Shown: one piece after another, positions 1 to 7,639 of the stretch
How positions within the stretch are numbered: the stretch's first letter is position 1
Layout of the letters: every line of letters starts with the position of its first letter
From: Halobacteriales archaeon
GTDB lineage: Archaea; Halobacteriota; Halobacteria; Halorutilales; JAHENH01
Reading direction: 5' to 3'
DNA length: 19,772 nt
Assembly: GCA_018609935.1 (NCBI GenBank)
Contig: JAHENH010000017.1
Location: forward strand, 1-19,772
Program-made: the position numbers and the translations under genes
Notes under the pieces: model-generated
Seen by the model: only the letters and a program-made list of their open reading frames with translations
Databases searched by the model: none
Told to the model about the DNA's origin: nothing

Positions 1-2
1 AC

Positions 3-479
3 ACAAGTCCAGTCATACATACAATGGGTAAACATGCAGATAAAAAATTCGAGAAATCAAATGTATCTATTGTAGAGAGACTTATAAATAAACTAATGAG
101 AAAAAACGAAACAGGAAATAAACAAAAAACTACTAAGATAGTAAAAGAAGCATTTGAAAAACTTGAAAATAACACGGGAGAAAACCCTGTACAGCTCCTT
201 GTAAGAGCAATAGAAAATGCGGGGCCCAGAGAAGAAACGGTAACACTTACCTACGGTGGTATAAGTGTTCCTGAAGCAGTCGATGCATCCCCACAACGTA
301 GAGTCGATGAGGCTTTAAAGTTTATAGTAGAAGCTGTAGAACAAGGAAGCCATAAATCAAAGAAATCAGCAAGTGAAGTCCTAGCAGAAGAAATAAACAA
401 AGCAGCAGAATATGATGTAGAATGTCATGCAGTAAAAATGAAAGAAGAAACAGAAAGAGTAGCTGAAGCAGCAAGATAG
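3..479 (+). CDS. rps7: 30S ribosomal protein uS7, 5' partial
   Basis: Small-subunit head protein that binds the 3' major domain of 16S rRNA near the decoding centre. The reading frame is open to the window edge. The residues before the first internal ATG (position 24) continue the family pattern (…[14 protein letters not shown]), so that ATG is internal and the true start lies upstream. About 35-40 N-terminal residues are missing compared with the usual archaeal length near 190-200. Family hallmarks are visible: [10 protein letters not shown], then GPREETV…GG…[17 protein letters not shown], and the lysine-rich segment [17 protein letters not shown]. The L7Ae gene starts 8 nt after the stop, so the two are probably co-transcribed. 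In most archaea S7 is followed by EF-2, so this junction is unusual. Confidence 0.96.
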   Translation, partial: TSPVIHTMGKHADKKFEKSNVSIVERLINKLMRKNETGNKQKTTKIVKEAFEKLENNTGENPVQLLVRAIENAGPREETVTLTYGGISVPEAVDASPQRRVDEALKFIVEAVEQGSHKSKKSASEVLAEEINKAAEYDVECHAVKMKEETERVAEAAR

Positions 480-487
480 TGATAATT

Positions 488-850
488 ATGTCAGCATATG
501 TAAATTTCGAAGTCCCTGAAGAACTTGAAGAAAGAGTGGTGGAAGCAGTAGAGATAGCTAGAGATACAGGAAAGGTAAAGAAGGGAACTAATGAGACTAC
601 GAAGGCGATAGAAAGAGGTGAAGCTAAACTAGTAGTGATAGCAGAGGACGTAGAACCAGAAGAAATAGTAATGCATCTTCCACCATTATCAGAAGAGAAA
701 AATATTCCATACATATACGTTCAAAACCAAGGAAAACTTGGAACAGCGTGTGGATTACAAGTAGGAAGTGCAGCTGTAGCAATAATAAATGAAGGTAGAG
801 CCGGTGATGAAATAGAAGACATAACAGAAAAAGCCGAAGAATTAAGATAA
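488..850 (+). CDS. rpl7ae: 50S ribosomal protein L7Ae
   Basis: K-turn RNA-binding protein of the large subunit. In archaea it is also a core subunit of C/D and H/ACA guide RNPs and of RNase P. The 120-aa product begins [15 protein letters not shown], the normal family start, so ATG 488 is preferred over a GTG at 479 that would overlap the S7 stop. Conserved blocks include [27 protein letters not shown] (RNA-contact loop), [14 protein letters not shown] and [17 protein letters not shown]. The protein is acidic, as in halophiles. It sits between S7 and L24e. In many archaea S28e would follow directly, but here the next gene is L24e. Confidence 0.97.
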   Translation: MSAYVNFEVPEELEERVVEAVEIARDTGKVKKGTNETTKAIERGEAKLVVIAEDVEPEEIVMHLPPLSEEKNIPYIYVQNQGKLGTACGLQVGSAAVAIINEGRAGDEIEDITEKAEELR

Positions 851-857
851 AAAAGAT

Positions 858-1031
858 ATGGTAGAAAAAAAGAGTTGCAGTTTCTGCGGTGAAGATATAG
901 AACCGGGAACCGGAAAAATGATGGTTAAAAACAATGGAACTAGACTTCGTTTTTGTTCGTCAAAATGTGAAAAAAACTATGACCTAGATAGAGATGCGAA
1001 AAAAATAAACTGGATACATAAAGAAGAATAA
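858..1031 (+). CDS. rpl24e: 50S ribosomal protein L24e (eL24)
   Basis: Small zinc-ribbon protein of the large subunit, 57 aa, read directly from the sequence. Four cysteines fit the family's C-x2-C and C-x3-C pairs: C7, C10, C33 and C37. Other family features are [15 protein letters not shown] and [11 protein letters not shown] near the zinc site, and a lysine-rich tail. It begins 7 nt after the L7Ae stop and ends 5 nt before ndk. No Shine-Dalgarno is visible in the short gap. The L24e-ndk order is conserved in many archaea, which supports the call. Confidence 0.95.
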   Translation: MVEKKSCSFCGEDIEPGTGKMMVKNNGTRLRFCSSKCEKNYDLDRDAKKINWIHKEE

Positions 1032-1036
1032 AATCT

Positions 1037-1486
1037 ATGGAGCGTACATTTGTAATGATTAAGCCTGATGCAGTCAAAAGAGGGCTTATAGGAAATATTA
1101 TAAACAAAATAGAAAATAAAGGATTGAAAATAATTGGAATGAACTTTTTCACTCTCAGTGAAAAACAAGCAAAAGAACTCTATTTTGAACATAAAGAAAA
1201 AGAATTTTTTGAAGACTTAATAGAGTTTGCTACTAGCGGACCTGTAATTACAATGATTGTAGAAGGAGGTAAAGCAGTAGAAGTTGTGAGAAACATTATA
1301 GGTAACACAGATCCAGCAGAAGCACTACCAGGAACTATAAGAGGGGATTACGCGCTTGATATAGGGAGAAACTGTGTACATGCTGCAGATTCACTAAGTA
1401 ATGCAGAAAGAGAATATTCGATTTTCTTCGAAAAAGAAGACATAGAAGAATATGAAAGAACAGACGAAGATTGGGTCTATGAATGA
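1037..1486 (+). CDS. ndk: Nucleoside diphosphate kinase
   Basis: Transfers the gamma phosphate of ATP to NDPs through a phosphohistidine, balancing cytosolic NTP pools. The 149-aa length is typical. Visible motifs: [18 protein letters not shown] (K9 binds phosphate), [30 protein letters not shown] (R102), and the active-site segment [10 protein letters not shown] with catalytic His at residue 115. The C-terminal tail [16 protein letters not shown] is strongly acidic. It is the last gene of the S7-L7Ae-L24e-ndk run. The infB gene that often follows ndk in archaea is absent. A divergent tail-to-tail microprotein ends 7 nt downstream. Confidence 0.97.
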   Translation: MERTFVMIKPDAVKRGLIGNIINKIENKGLKIIGMNFFTLSEKQAKELYFEHKEKEFFEDLIEFATSGPVITMIVEGGKAVEVVRNIIGNTDPAEALPGTIRGDYALDIGRNCVHAADSLSNAEREYSIFFEKEDIEEYERTDEDWVYE

Positions 1487-1492
1487 TGATCT

Positions 1493-1624
1493 CTATGAAT
1501 GATCATCAAGCCTAATAAAATTGTTTGATTTTACCCACGCAAGGGGGTTTCTAGCATCATATAATACAACCCCCTCCCCAGTTTCATAAGATTCAACCAA
1601 TGGTTCTTTTTTTTCTATAGACAT
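1493..1624 (-). CDS. Conserved 43-aa acidic microprotein, haloarchaeal type
   Basis: Read by hand: a 43-residue protein beginning MSIEKKEPLVESYETG and containing GVVLYDARNPLAWVKS, ending RLDDHS. From memory it resembles a family of tiny haloarchaeal proteins with the pattern Y-x-T-x-x-G-V-V-x-Y-D-x-x-N-P-x-A-W-[IV]-x-S. I know of no assigned function. There is no signal peptide, membrane segment or cysteine. An archaeal TATA-like box (minus strand TTTTTATA, 1655-1648) is centred about 27 nt before the ATG, the spacing expected of a leaderless transcript. The gene converges on ndk with a 6-nt gap. Coding status rests on the motif resemblance and the promoter geometry. Confidence 0.75.
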   Translation of the reverse strand: MSIEKKEPLVESYETGEGVVLYDARNPLAWVKSNNFIRLDDHS

Positions 1625-1944
1625 TCCCTATTATTTAAGTATGGTGCTATAAAAATTTTACTACTTCTAAATATTAAAAAGACATATAGATATAAACTAT
1701 ATATGTGCAACCGGAAAAATTCTAAAATATATACATCTATTTAAAACATATTAAACCAATATAGCTGTAAATAGTATAAAGTACTAATAAATAAAATAGT
1801 TGTGGAGTTATAGGTAGAGTATAAAATCATTTGATTCAGATAGATTAAATAATATTTGAATATCTCCACCCCTACATATGTCCTATCAATAACCTAAAGA
1901 TCATTTATGTTGATAACCTATTTTTATTGATTTAAAGTAAATAT
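1625..1944. other. AT-rich intergenic region upstream of polB
   Basis: No convincing gene in 320 nt. It holds the TATA box of the 43-aa gene at its left end. It also contains an imperfect inverted repeat with perfect cores GTGGAG (1802-1807) and CTCCAC (1864-1869), the flanking TTA/ATA also largely pairing. The octamer ATAACCTA is repeated directly at 1889-1896 and 1913-1920, 24 nt apart, just before the polB start. These are candidates for polB regulation or a small RNA, with nothing further to support either. Confidence 0.4.
1648..1655 (-). promoter_or_regulatory. TATA box for the 43-aa gene
   Basis: TTTTTATA on the minus strand, centred about 27 nt upstream of the ATG at 1624. This is the distance between TATA box and transcription start in archaea, so the mRNA would be leaderless. 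Confidence 0.5.
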
Positions 1945-4419
1945 ATGGAACAATCTAATCTTACATCATTTGAAAGTTCTGATAGTTCAGAAAAAACTAG
2001 TATTGGGGTTACAAAAATAGATTATACTATAGAAGAAAAAAACGGAAAAAAATATCCTATAATACATGTTTTTGGACGTACAAATAATGGAGAGTTAAAA
2101 CATATAGAAGTAGAAGAATTTTATCCTTATTTCTATGTTAAAGCAGACGAAATAGAAAAAGAATTTCTAGAAAATGAAAATGTAAGAAAGATAGAGGAGG
2201 GGTTCCACTCTATTGATAAAGAGAGCTTGGTTCGTATATATACTGAAATACCAGCAGATGTAGGCGAGCTAAGGTCTTCTTTTAATCATTATGAAGCAGA
2301 TATACTCTTTCCAGACAGGTTTAGAATAGATAAAAAAATTAGATCTGGAATAAAAGTAAAAGAAAGAAACAAACAACCTATCCGAGTTGATGTAGATGAC
2401 ATAGAACCATGTGATAAAGATACACAGTCAAGAACTATGATGATAGATATAGAGGTTGATGACAGGGAAGGATTCCCAGAAAAAGGAGAAAAAGAAATAA
2501 TTTGTTTGACATTGTGGGATTCTTTTGAAGAAAAATATTATATTTTTTTCTGGGATATAAAAAAAGATAGAAGTCTAGATAGTAAAAAACTACAAGAAAT
2601 AGAAGGTGAAATTAGAATTTTCGATAGTGAAAAAAAGATGATGGAGGAGTTCTTAAATTTCTTAAATAAAAAGGATCCAGATATATTGTCTGGATGGAAC
2701 TTTGAGGAGTTTGATGCTCCATATATTGTAGATAGACTTAAAAAACTAGATATAGATATAGGTAAATTATCTAGAGTAGGAGAAGTTTGGAACAAAAAAT
2801 GGAAAGGACCTACAATAAAAGGACGTGCTACATTTGATCTTCTATATGGATATCAAAGAATTAAGGGGTCTGACCTAGAAAGTTACAAATTAGATTCAGT
2901 TGCTGAAGAAGAATTTGAGGACTCTAAGGTAGAATATACAGAAAGTATAGGTAAACTCTGGGAAAAAAACCCTAAAAAATTATTAAAATACAATAAAAAG
3001 GATGTAGAGCTTTGTGTAAGATTAAACAAAAAAAAGGGGATAATAGACTTTTTTCATGAACTTTCACGTTTTGCAGGATGTTCTATTGAAAATGCTACTG
3101 TACCAAGTGATGTAGTAGATATTTATATTTTAAGGAAAGCACACGGAAAATTCGTTCTGCCTTCTAAAAGTAATAGAAAGAGAGAAAATAAATATGAGGG
3201 AGGGGAGGTATTTGAGCCTGTAACAGGAATTAGAGAGAACATAATAGTTCTAGATTTAGCTTCCTTGTATCCAATGTCTATGATGACGTTAAACGCTAGC
3301 CCTGAAACTAAAGTTAAAGACAGCTATGAGGGTGAAGTATATACAGCACCTAATGGAGTGAAATTCAAAAGACAGCCTGAAGGCTTAACTAAAGAGATAA
3401 TTAGGGAATTACTTGAAGAAAGAGAAGAAAAGAAAAAAAATAGAGACCAGTACAGTCCTGAAAGTGATAAATACCAGAAATATGATGACCAGCAAAGGGC
3501 GGTAAAAGTCACTATGAATTCTCTTTATGGGGTAGTAGGATATCAAAGATTTAGACTTTATGATAGTGAGATGGGTAGTGCAATAACTGCTACAGGGAGA
3601 AAGATTATAGAGCACACTAGAGATGTTATAGAGGATATGAACTATAAAGTAATATATGGAGATACTGATTCAACTTTAGTTGAGATAGGCTCTGATAAAA
3701 AAATAGAAGAAATAATAGATATAGGAAAAAAATTAGAAAAGAAAATAAATATTAGCTATGACAATTTTGCACAGGAATTTAATGCTGAGGACCATTACTG
3801 GAAAATTGAATTTGAAAAAATATATAGGTATTTTTTCCAAGCTGGAAAAAAGAAAAGATATGCAGGTAAAATAGTCTGGAAAGAAGGGGAAAAAACTGAT
3901 GAAATAGATATTACAGGTTTTGAACATCAAAGAACTGATGTAGCTAAAATAACAAAAGATGTCCAAGAAAAAATTGTAAAAAAAATTATTGAAGGTCAAA
4001 GCTTTGAAGAAATATCTGGATATCTCAGAGAAATTGTCCAAAAATACAAACAAGGAGAATACAGCTATAATTATATAGGTATACCAAGTGGTATAGGTAA
4101 AAAACTAGATTCGTATGAAAATGAAACAGCTCACGTAAAAGGTGCAAAATACGCTAATAAATATTTAAAGACCAATTTTGGAAAAGGAAGTAAACCTAAA
4201 CGACTTTATATAGACAAAACACAGGAGGGTTATCCACCAACAGAGGTTGTATGTTTTGAATATGAAGAAGAAATACCTGACGGATTTGAAATAGATTTAG
4301 AAAAAATGCTTAAAAAAACAATTGAAAAACCTATATCAAGAATTCTAAAAGGTGCAGGATGGTCGTGGACCGAGGTAATTACAGGACAGAGACAAAAAGG
4401 ACTTTCAAGCTTTGACTAA
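1945..4419 (+). CDS. polB: DNA polymerase family B (PolB1)
   Basis: Replicative/repair DNA polymerase with 3'-5' proofreading, 824 aa, no intein. Exonuclease domain: Exo I MIDIEVD (D168, E170), Exo II SGWNFEEFDAPY, Exo III YNKKDVELC. The YEGGEVFEP segment links the exonuclease and polymerase domains. Polymerase palm: motif A DLASLYPM (D437), motif B KVTMNSLYGVVG (K521, N525, Y528), motif C YGDTDST (D573, D575). Met replaces the usual Ser after YP in motif A; I recall the same in haloarchaeal and Methanosarcina-type PolB. The N-terminal about 20 residues are Ser/Thr-rich and poorly conserved, so the exact start is less certain, but the ATG directly follows AT-rich promoter-like DNA. It appears monocistronic, with 320 nt upstream and 384 nt downstream free of firm genes. 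Confidence 0.97.
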   Translation: MEQSNLTSFESSDSSEKTSIGVTKIDYTIEEKNGKKYPIIHVFGRTNNGELKHIEVEEFYPYFYVKADEIEKEFLENENVRKIEEGFHSIDKESLVRIYTEIPADVGELRSSFNHYEADILFPDRFRIDKKIRSGIKVKERNKQPIRVDVDDIEPCDKDTQSRTMMIDIEVDDREGFPEKGEKEIICLTLWDSFEEKYYIFFWDIKKDRSLDSKKLQEIEGEIRIFDSEKKMMEEFLNFLNKKDPDILSGWNFEEFDAPYIVDRLKKLDIDIGKLSRVGEVWNKKWKGPTIKGRATFDLLYGYQRIKGSDLESYKLDSVAEEEFEDSKVEYTESIGKLWEKNPKKLLKYNKKDVELCVRLNKKKGIIDFFHELSRFAGCSIENATVPSDVVDIYILRKAHGKFVLPSKSNRKRENKYEGGEVFEPVTGIRENIIVLDLASLYPMSMMTLNASPETKVKDSYEGEVYTAPNGVKFKRQPEGLTKEIIRELLEEREEKKKNRDQYSPESDKYQKYDDQQRAVKVTMNSLYGVVGYQRFRLYDSEMGSAITATGRKIIEHTRDVIEDMNYKVIYGDTDSTLVEIGSDKKIEEIIDIGKKLEKKINISYDNFAQEFNAEDHYWKIEFEKIYRYFFQAGKKKRYAGKIVWKEGEKTDEIDITGFEHQRTDVAKITKDVQEKIVKKIIEGQSFEEISGYLREIVQKYKQGEYSYNYIGIPSGIGKKLDSYENETAHVKGAKYANKYLKTNFGKGSKPKRLYIDKTQEGYPPTEVVCFEYEEEIPDGFEIDLEKMLKKTIEKPISRILKGAGWSWTEVITGQRQKGLSSFD

Positions 4420-4472
4420 GTATATACTTTCTTATTTAGAGTAAATATACCGTTGTTTTTATATATACATCT

Positions 4473-4541
4473 ATGCTAATGGCGGATAAGCTGATGGAAG
4501 CAATGGATAAACGTAGTGATACTAGAGAATATATTGGGTGA
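4473..4541 (+). pseudogene. Possible N-terminal remnant of a nitroreductase-like gene, or micro-ORF
   Basis: A 22-codon frame reads MLMADKLMEAMDKRSDTREY then IG and stop. The pattern MEA-x-x-x-RS-x-x-REY recalls the N-terminus of nitroreductase-family proteins (…EAI--RRSIR-Y). After the stop, a one-base frame change continues …GDKAKNEIYIENKR before another stop. The patch is richer in G+C than the flanking DNA. It could be a decayed gene start, a real micropeptide, or chance. The family link rests on about ten residues only. Confidence 0.2.
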
Positions 4542-4593
4542 TAAAGCGAAGAATGAAATATATATTGAGAATAAAAGATAAAAACAGAGAAAA

Positions 4594-4640
4594 ACTATAC
4601 AAAAACACTATATAAAAATACTATACAAAAATACTATATT
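4594..4640. repeat. 13-bp tandem repeat, about 3.6 copies
   Basis: Units ACTATACAAAAAC (4594-4606), ACTATATAAAAAT (4607-4619) and ACTATACAAAAAT (4620-4632), then partial ACTATATT. The copies differ at one or two positions only. It lies between polB and the PiT gene. Confidence 0.8.
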
Positions 4641-4794
4641 AGAAAATCTAAAATATATGTATGAAAATAATTTAAATTCTATATAAAAATAAACATAAAA
4701 ATTATTGAATTCCCTATAAGAAATGTGAATAGTTTAGAAAAAATAAAAACAAAGCTATATCTGTAATTAAAAAAACCATAAGTATAAAATACAA

Positions 4795-4799
4795 GGTGA
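4795..4799 (+). promoter_or_regulatory. Shine-Dalgarno deciding a TTG start
   Basis: GGTGA ends 4 nt before the TTG at 4804. Most genes in the window lack a visible Shine-Dalgarno, so this supports TTG as the start of the transporter gene. Confidence 0.55.
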
Positions 4800-4803
4800 A
4801 ATA

Positions 4804-5925
4804 TTGGCAGATTTTCTAACTATAATACCGGCAATTATTGCAAGTTTCTTTATGGCATGGGCAGTAGGTGCTGGATCCAGCGGATCTACTCCTTTTGCAC
4901 CTGCTGTAGGAGCCAATGCATTACCAATAATGAGGGCAGGATTTCTAGTAGGTATATTAACTCTTGCTGGAGCTATAATCCAAGGTGAAAATATATCCAA
5001 AACACTAGGACAAAGCATGATAGTTGGAGTGCAAATAACACCTACAGCAGCTACTGCAGCTCTTTTAACAGCAGCTACATTAATAGCTATAGGTGTATAT
5101 ACAGGTTATCCAATAGCTACCGCATTCACCGTCACAGGAGCGATAATAGGAGTGGGTATAGGGATTGGAGGGGGCCCAGCATGGTCAAAATATTTCCAAA
5201 TTGCTTCACTCTGGATTCTAGCACCTATACTAGGAACACCTATCGCATATATAACAGCACGTATCCTTAGAGAAACAAAATTCGAAGGCTTAATTGCATC
5301 ATTTTTAGGTGGTATAGTTGGAGTGATATTATTAAATATTCAGCTTATAGAAAACTCTATAGTTAATATAGCAGCTGATATAATGCCTTTCTTAGCCATT
5401 GTAGACAAAATATTAATATCAATAATTGGATTTATATCTATCTTTTTAATATTCTTAAAGCGTGTTTCAATAGATCCAAAACGTACATATAAACGTTTTG
5501 TACTTATTCTTGGAGGGCTTGTAGCTTTCTCAGCAGGAGGTAGCCAAGTAGGATTAGCAGTAGGTCCACTATCCCCATTACTCCCACAAGATATCTTTAT
5601 AATTTTAATTTTTGGTGGTATTGGAATGCTTATCGGTTCATGGACAGGTGCACCTAGAATGATAAAAGCATTATCTAGGGATTATTCATCCTTAGGCCCT
5701 AGGAGATCTATAGCAGCTTTAGTTCCTGCATTTATTATAGCTCAAACAGCTATATTTGCAGGCCTCCCTGTATCATTTAACGAAATAACTATAAGTACAG
5801 TTATTGGAAGTGGATATTCAAGCGGAGAGGTGAGCCCTAGTAAAATAGGATATACGGCTTTAGCCTGGATCGGATCACTTATAATGTCCTTCATAATATC
5901 ATATTCATTAATATCATACTTATAG
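4804..5925 (+). CDS. pit: PiT-family (inorganic phosphate) transporter, haloarchaeal type
   Basis: Polytopic membrane protein, 373 aa, roughly ten hydrophobic segments. It has the inverted-repeat PiT layout: a first half-site AVGAGSSGSTPFAPAVGANA (about residues 20-40) and a second SAGGSQVGLAVGPLSPLLP in the C-terminal half, separated by a basic loop (KRVSIDPKRTYKR). Members of the family carry phosphate or sulfate with a cation. The canonical GANDxANA is replaced by GSSG/GGSQ, which I recall from haloarchaeal PiT proteins, so substrate and coupling should be treated as inferred. The start is TTG with a Shine-Dalgarno at 4795-4799; the next in-frame Met would cut off the first membrane segment. 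No phoU-like partner lies beside it. Confidence 0.85.
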   Translation: MADFLTIIPAIIASFFMAWAVGAGSSGSTPFAPAVGANALPIMRAGFLVGILTLAGAIIQGENISKTLGQSMIVGVQITPTAATAALLTAATLIAIGVYTGYPIATAFTVTGAIIGVGIGIGGGPAWSKYFQIASLWILAPILGTPIAYITARILRETKFEGLIASFLGGIVGVILLNIQLIENSIVNIAADIMPFLAIVDKILISIIGFISIFLIFLKRVSIDPKRTYKRFVLILGGLVAFSAGGSQVGLAVGPLSPLLPQDIFIILIFGGIGMLIGSWTGAPRMIKALSRDYSSLGPRRSIAALVPAFIIAQTAIFAGLPVSFNEITISTVIGSGYSSGEVSPSKIGYTALAWIGSLIMSFIISYSLISYL

Positions 5926-6140
5926 TTACTACAGTCAAACAACCAGACTCAGCTCTCTGTTTTCACTAATCTTCAAAAAAAGTTACCTCTACCTTATAAA
6001 CCAAAAATAGAATTACTATCCACTCATTTAAAAACAATAGAGAATTCATAAAGAAGTTCTAAAAAATATATCTCCCTAGACCTAAAAAATAATATTAGTT
6101 CGGAAGTCTAAACAATCTATAACTTCTATATTAAGTAACA

Positions 6141-6596
6141 ATGTTTATCTTTGAAAAGATAGGAGGGAAGAGAACTCAGTTCTATGTAGACCTAATGTAT
6201 GGTCTAGCATTCATTGTTGGTTTTATATATCTTATATTTCAAACAGATCCAGTAATAGCTGCATTTGAAGGAGGGCTAGTATTAGGATATTTCCTCCATG
6301 TATGGGAAAAAATGATTAGTTATGAAAAAGCTCTAAATAAAGATATATCAAGAAAGGCTGAGGAAGAAGTTTCGGAACAAATAGAACAAAAAATACCACA
6401 AGAAGTATCACAACAAGCCGAAGAACAAGTTTCAGAACAAATAGAACAAAAAATACCACAAGAAGTACAAGATGAAATGGAGGAGGGAATAAATGAAGCT
6501 GTAGACGATGCAGAGATAGAAGAAAAAGTAGAAGAAAAAGTAGAAGAAAAAGTAGAAGAAAAAATAGAAGAAAAAATAGAAGAAAAAGAAAAATAA
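6141..6596 (+). CDS. Small membrane protein with repeat-built coiled coil
   Basis: Not recognised as a named family. The 151-aa product has a short polar N-terminus (MFIFEKIGGKRTQFY), two membrane segments (about residues 17-33 and 38-54), then a long charged helix to the C-terminus. The helix contains two copies of a 20-residue unit (AEE-x-VSEQIEQKIPQEV) and a tail of five four-residue EEK[VI] units, so it should form an extended acidic coiled coil in the cytoplasm. The repeats are also visible at DNA level (60-nt and 12-nt units), pointing to recent expansion. It ends 13 nt before cofD and may share its transcript. The gene at 18512 has the same plan. Plausible roles are scaffold or membrane organiser, but this is only inference. 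Confidence 0.8.
   Translation: MFIFEKIGGKRTQFYVDLMYGLAFIVGFIYLIFQTDPVIAAFEGGLVLGYFLHVWEKMISYEKALNKDISRKAEEEVSEQIEQKIPQEVSQQAEEQVSEQIEQKIPQEVQDEMEEGINEAVDDAEIEEKVEEKVEEKVEEKIEEKIEEKEK
6358..6477 (+). repeat. Two tandem 60-bp coding repeats
   Basis: Units 6358-6417 and 6418-6477 are in exact 60-nt register and nearly identical over about the first 50 positions. Each encodes AEE[EQ]VSEQIEQKIPQEV plus a variable end. Confidence 0.9.
6519..6578 (+). repeat. Five 12-bp coding repeats (EEKV/EEKI)
   Basis: Five consecutive GAAGAAAAAGTA or GAAGAAAAAATA units encode EEKV x3 and EEKI x2. This is a low-complexity microsatellite-like tail prone to copy-number change. Confidence 0.9.
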
Positions 6597-6609
6597 ACTA
6601 ATTATTTTT

Positions 6610-7569
6610 GTGGAAGAAATAACTTTTCTATCAGGTGGAACTGGAACTCCTAAATTACTAGATGGAGCTAGAAAGGTAATAGATGAAAAAAATATTTCAA
6701 TAATTGTCAATACAGCTGATGATGTAGAAATATCTGGTAATTTAGTTTGTCCTGATATAGATAGTGTCTTATATATATTTGCTGATAAAATTGATAAAGA
6801 GAGATGGTGGGGTATTAAAGAAGATACATATGAAACTCATTCTGTATTGGTAGAACAAGGCGAAGAAACAGAAAGAATAAATTCGAAAAGAAAAATATCT
6901 GAAAATAGGTCCTTCTCAGGACGTGGAGAATTTATGATGATTGGTGATAAGGATCGTGCTACACATATAAAGAGGACTTCTTTAATAGACAAAGGGAACA
7001 CATTAACTGAAGCCACTAAAAAAATATCAGAAAATATGGGAATACAGGCTGATACTCTTCCCATGAGTGACGATCCTGTATCTACATATATAGTTACTCC
7101 GAAAGGACAAATGCATTTCCAGGAATATTGGATTGCTAACAGATGTAAACCTAAAGTTGAAAATGTAATATTTAAAGGAATGGAAAATGCTGAACCAACT
7201 TCGGAGGTAGTTGAAGCTTTGAAATCACCTGTAGTTATTGGCCCCTCAAACCCTATAACTAGTATAGGACCAATATTAAGACTAGGAGATAATATAAAAA
7301 ATCATCTTGAAAAAACTACAGTAGTTGCTATTTCACCATTTATAGGAGGTGAAACTGTTAGTGGTCCTGCAGAAGAATTAATGAAAGCTAAAGGATTTGA
7401 CCCTACATCTAAGGGAGTTTACTCAATATATAAAGATTTTTTAGATTTTTTAATTGTGGATAGTGAAAAGGTAGATGTGGAATGTGAAGTTATAGAATAT
7501 AACACGTTAATGAAGACGCAAAAAGATTCTATATCTCTTTTTAGAAAAATTAAGGAATTAATTAAGTAA
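6610..7569 (+). CDS. cofD: 2-phospho-L-lactate transferase CofD (F420 biosynthesis)
   Basis: Transfers the 2-phospholactate (or related) moiety from its GDP-activated form to the deazaflavin Fo, giving F420-0; cytosolic. It is 319 aa, close to the family's usual 300-330. Signatures: N-terminal SGGTGTPKLL (residues 8-17, nucleotide/phosphate loop), NTADD (34-38, metal/Fo region), then D-x-VLYIFAD…WWGIKEDTY. Further on are TLPMSDDPV, HFQEYW, GPSNPITSIGPIL and SPFIGG. The start is GTG; the N-terminus MEEITFLSGGTG matches the family start, so no longer version is needed. No Shine-Dalgarno is seen. It heads a same-strand run with a TIM-barrel protein, a CitG-like protein and a DUF447 protein. The partners cofC, cofE, cofG and cofH are not in the window. 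Confidence 0.97.
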   Translation: MEEITFLSGGTGTPKLLDGARKVIDEKNISIIVNTADDVEISGNLVCPDIDSVLYIFADKIDKERWWGIKEDTYETHSVLVEQGEETERINSKRKISENRSFSGRGEFMMIGDKDRATHIKRTSLIDKGNTLTEATKKISENMGIQADTLPMSDDPVSTYIVTPKGQMHFQEYWIANRCKPKVENVIFKGMENAEPTSEVVEALKSPVVIGPSNPITSIGPILRLGDNIKNHLEKTTVVAISPFIGGETVSGPAEELMKAKGFDPTSKGVYSIYKDFLDFLIVDSEKVDVECEVIEYNTLMKTQKDSISLFRKIKELIK

Positions 7570-7639
7570 TCTGAAGGGCAAGTAAAATACTTTGAATTAG
7601 TCTCGCTGTATTCTTTAGAGAACGATAATTAATAATAGT

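Larger units (their letters stand above)
4420..4803. other. AT-rich intergenic region with tandem repeats
   Basis: 384 nt between polB and the PiT gene. Left part: a TATA-like T5(AT)n tract at 4456-4468 followed by a less AT-rich patch (about 4470-4560) with a 22-codon reading frame. Middle: 13-bp tandem repeats (4594-4640). Right part: homopolymer-rich DNA containing TATA-like CTATATCT near 4755, plausibly for the downstream transporter, and a Shine-Dalgarno just before its start. No complete gene is visible. Confidence 0.5.

Noticed and set aside
322..714. 130-codon minus-strand frame rich in Leu/Ser
   Set aside because: Antisense to well-supported S7 and L7Ae genes, a shadow of their codon pattern.
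1625..1944. Replication origin next to polB
   Set aside because: No Orc1/Cdc6 gene and no set of ORB-like G-rich repeats; AT-richness alone is general in this genome.
6432..6710. 92-codon minus-strand frame rich in Phe and Tyr
   Set aside because: It is the mirror of the GAAGAAAAA coding repeats and the cofD start; low complexity, no family features.
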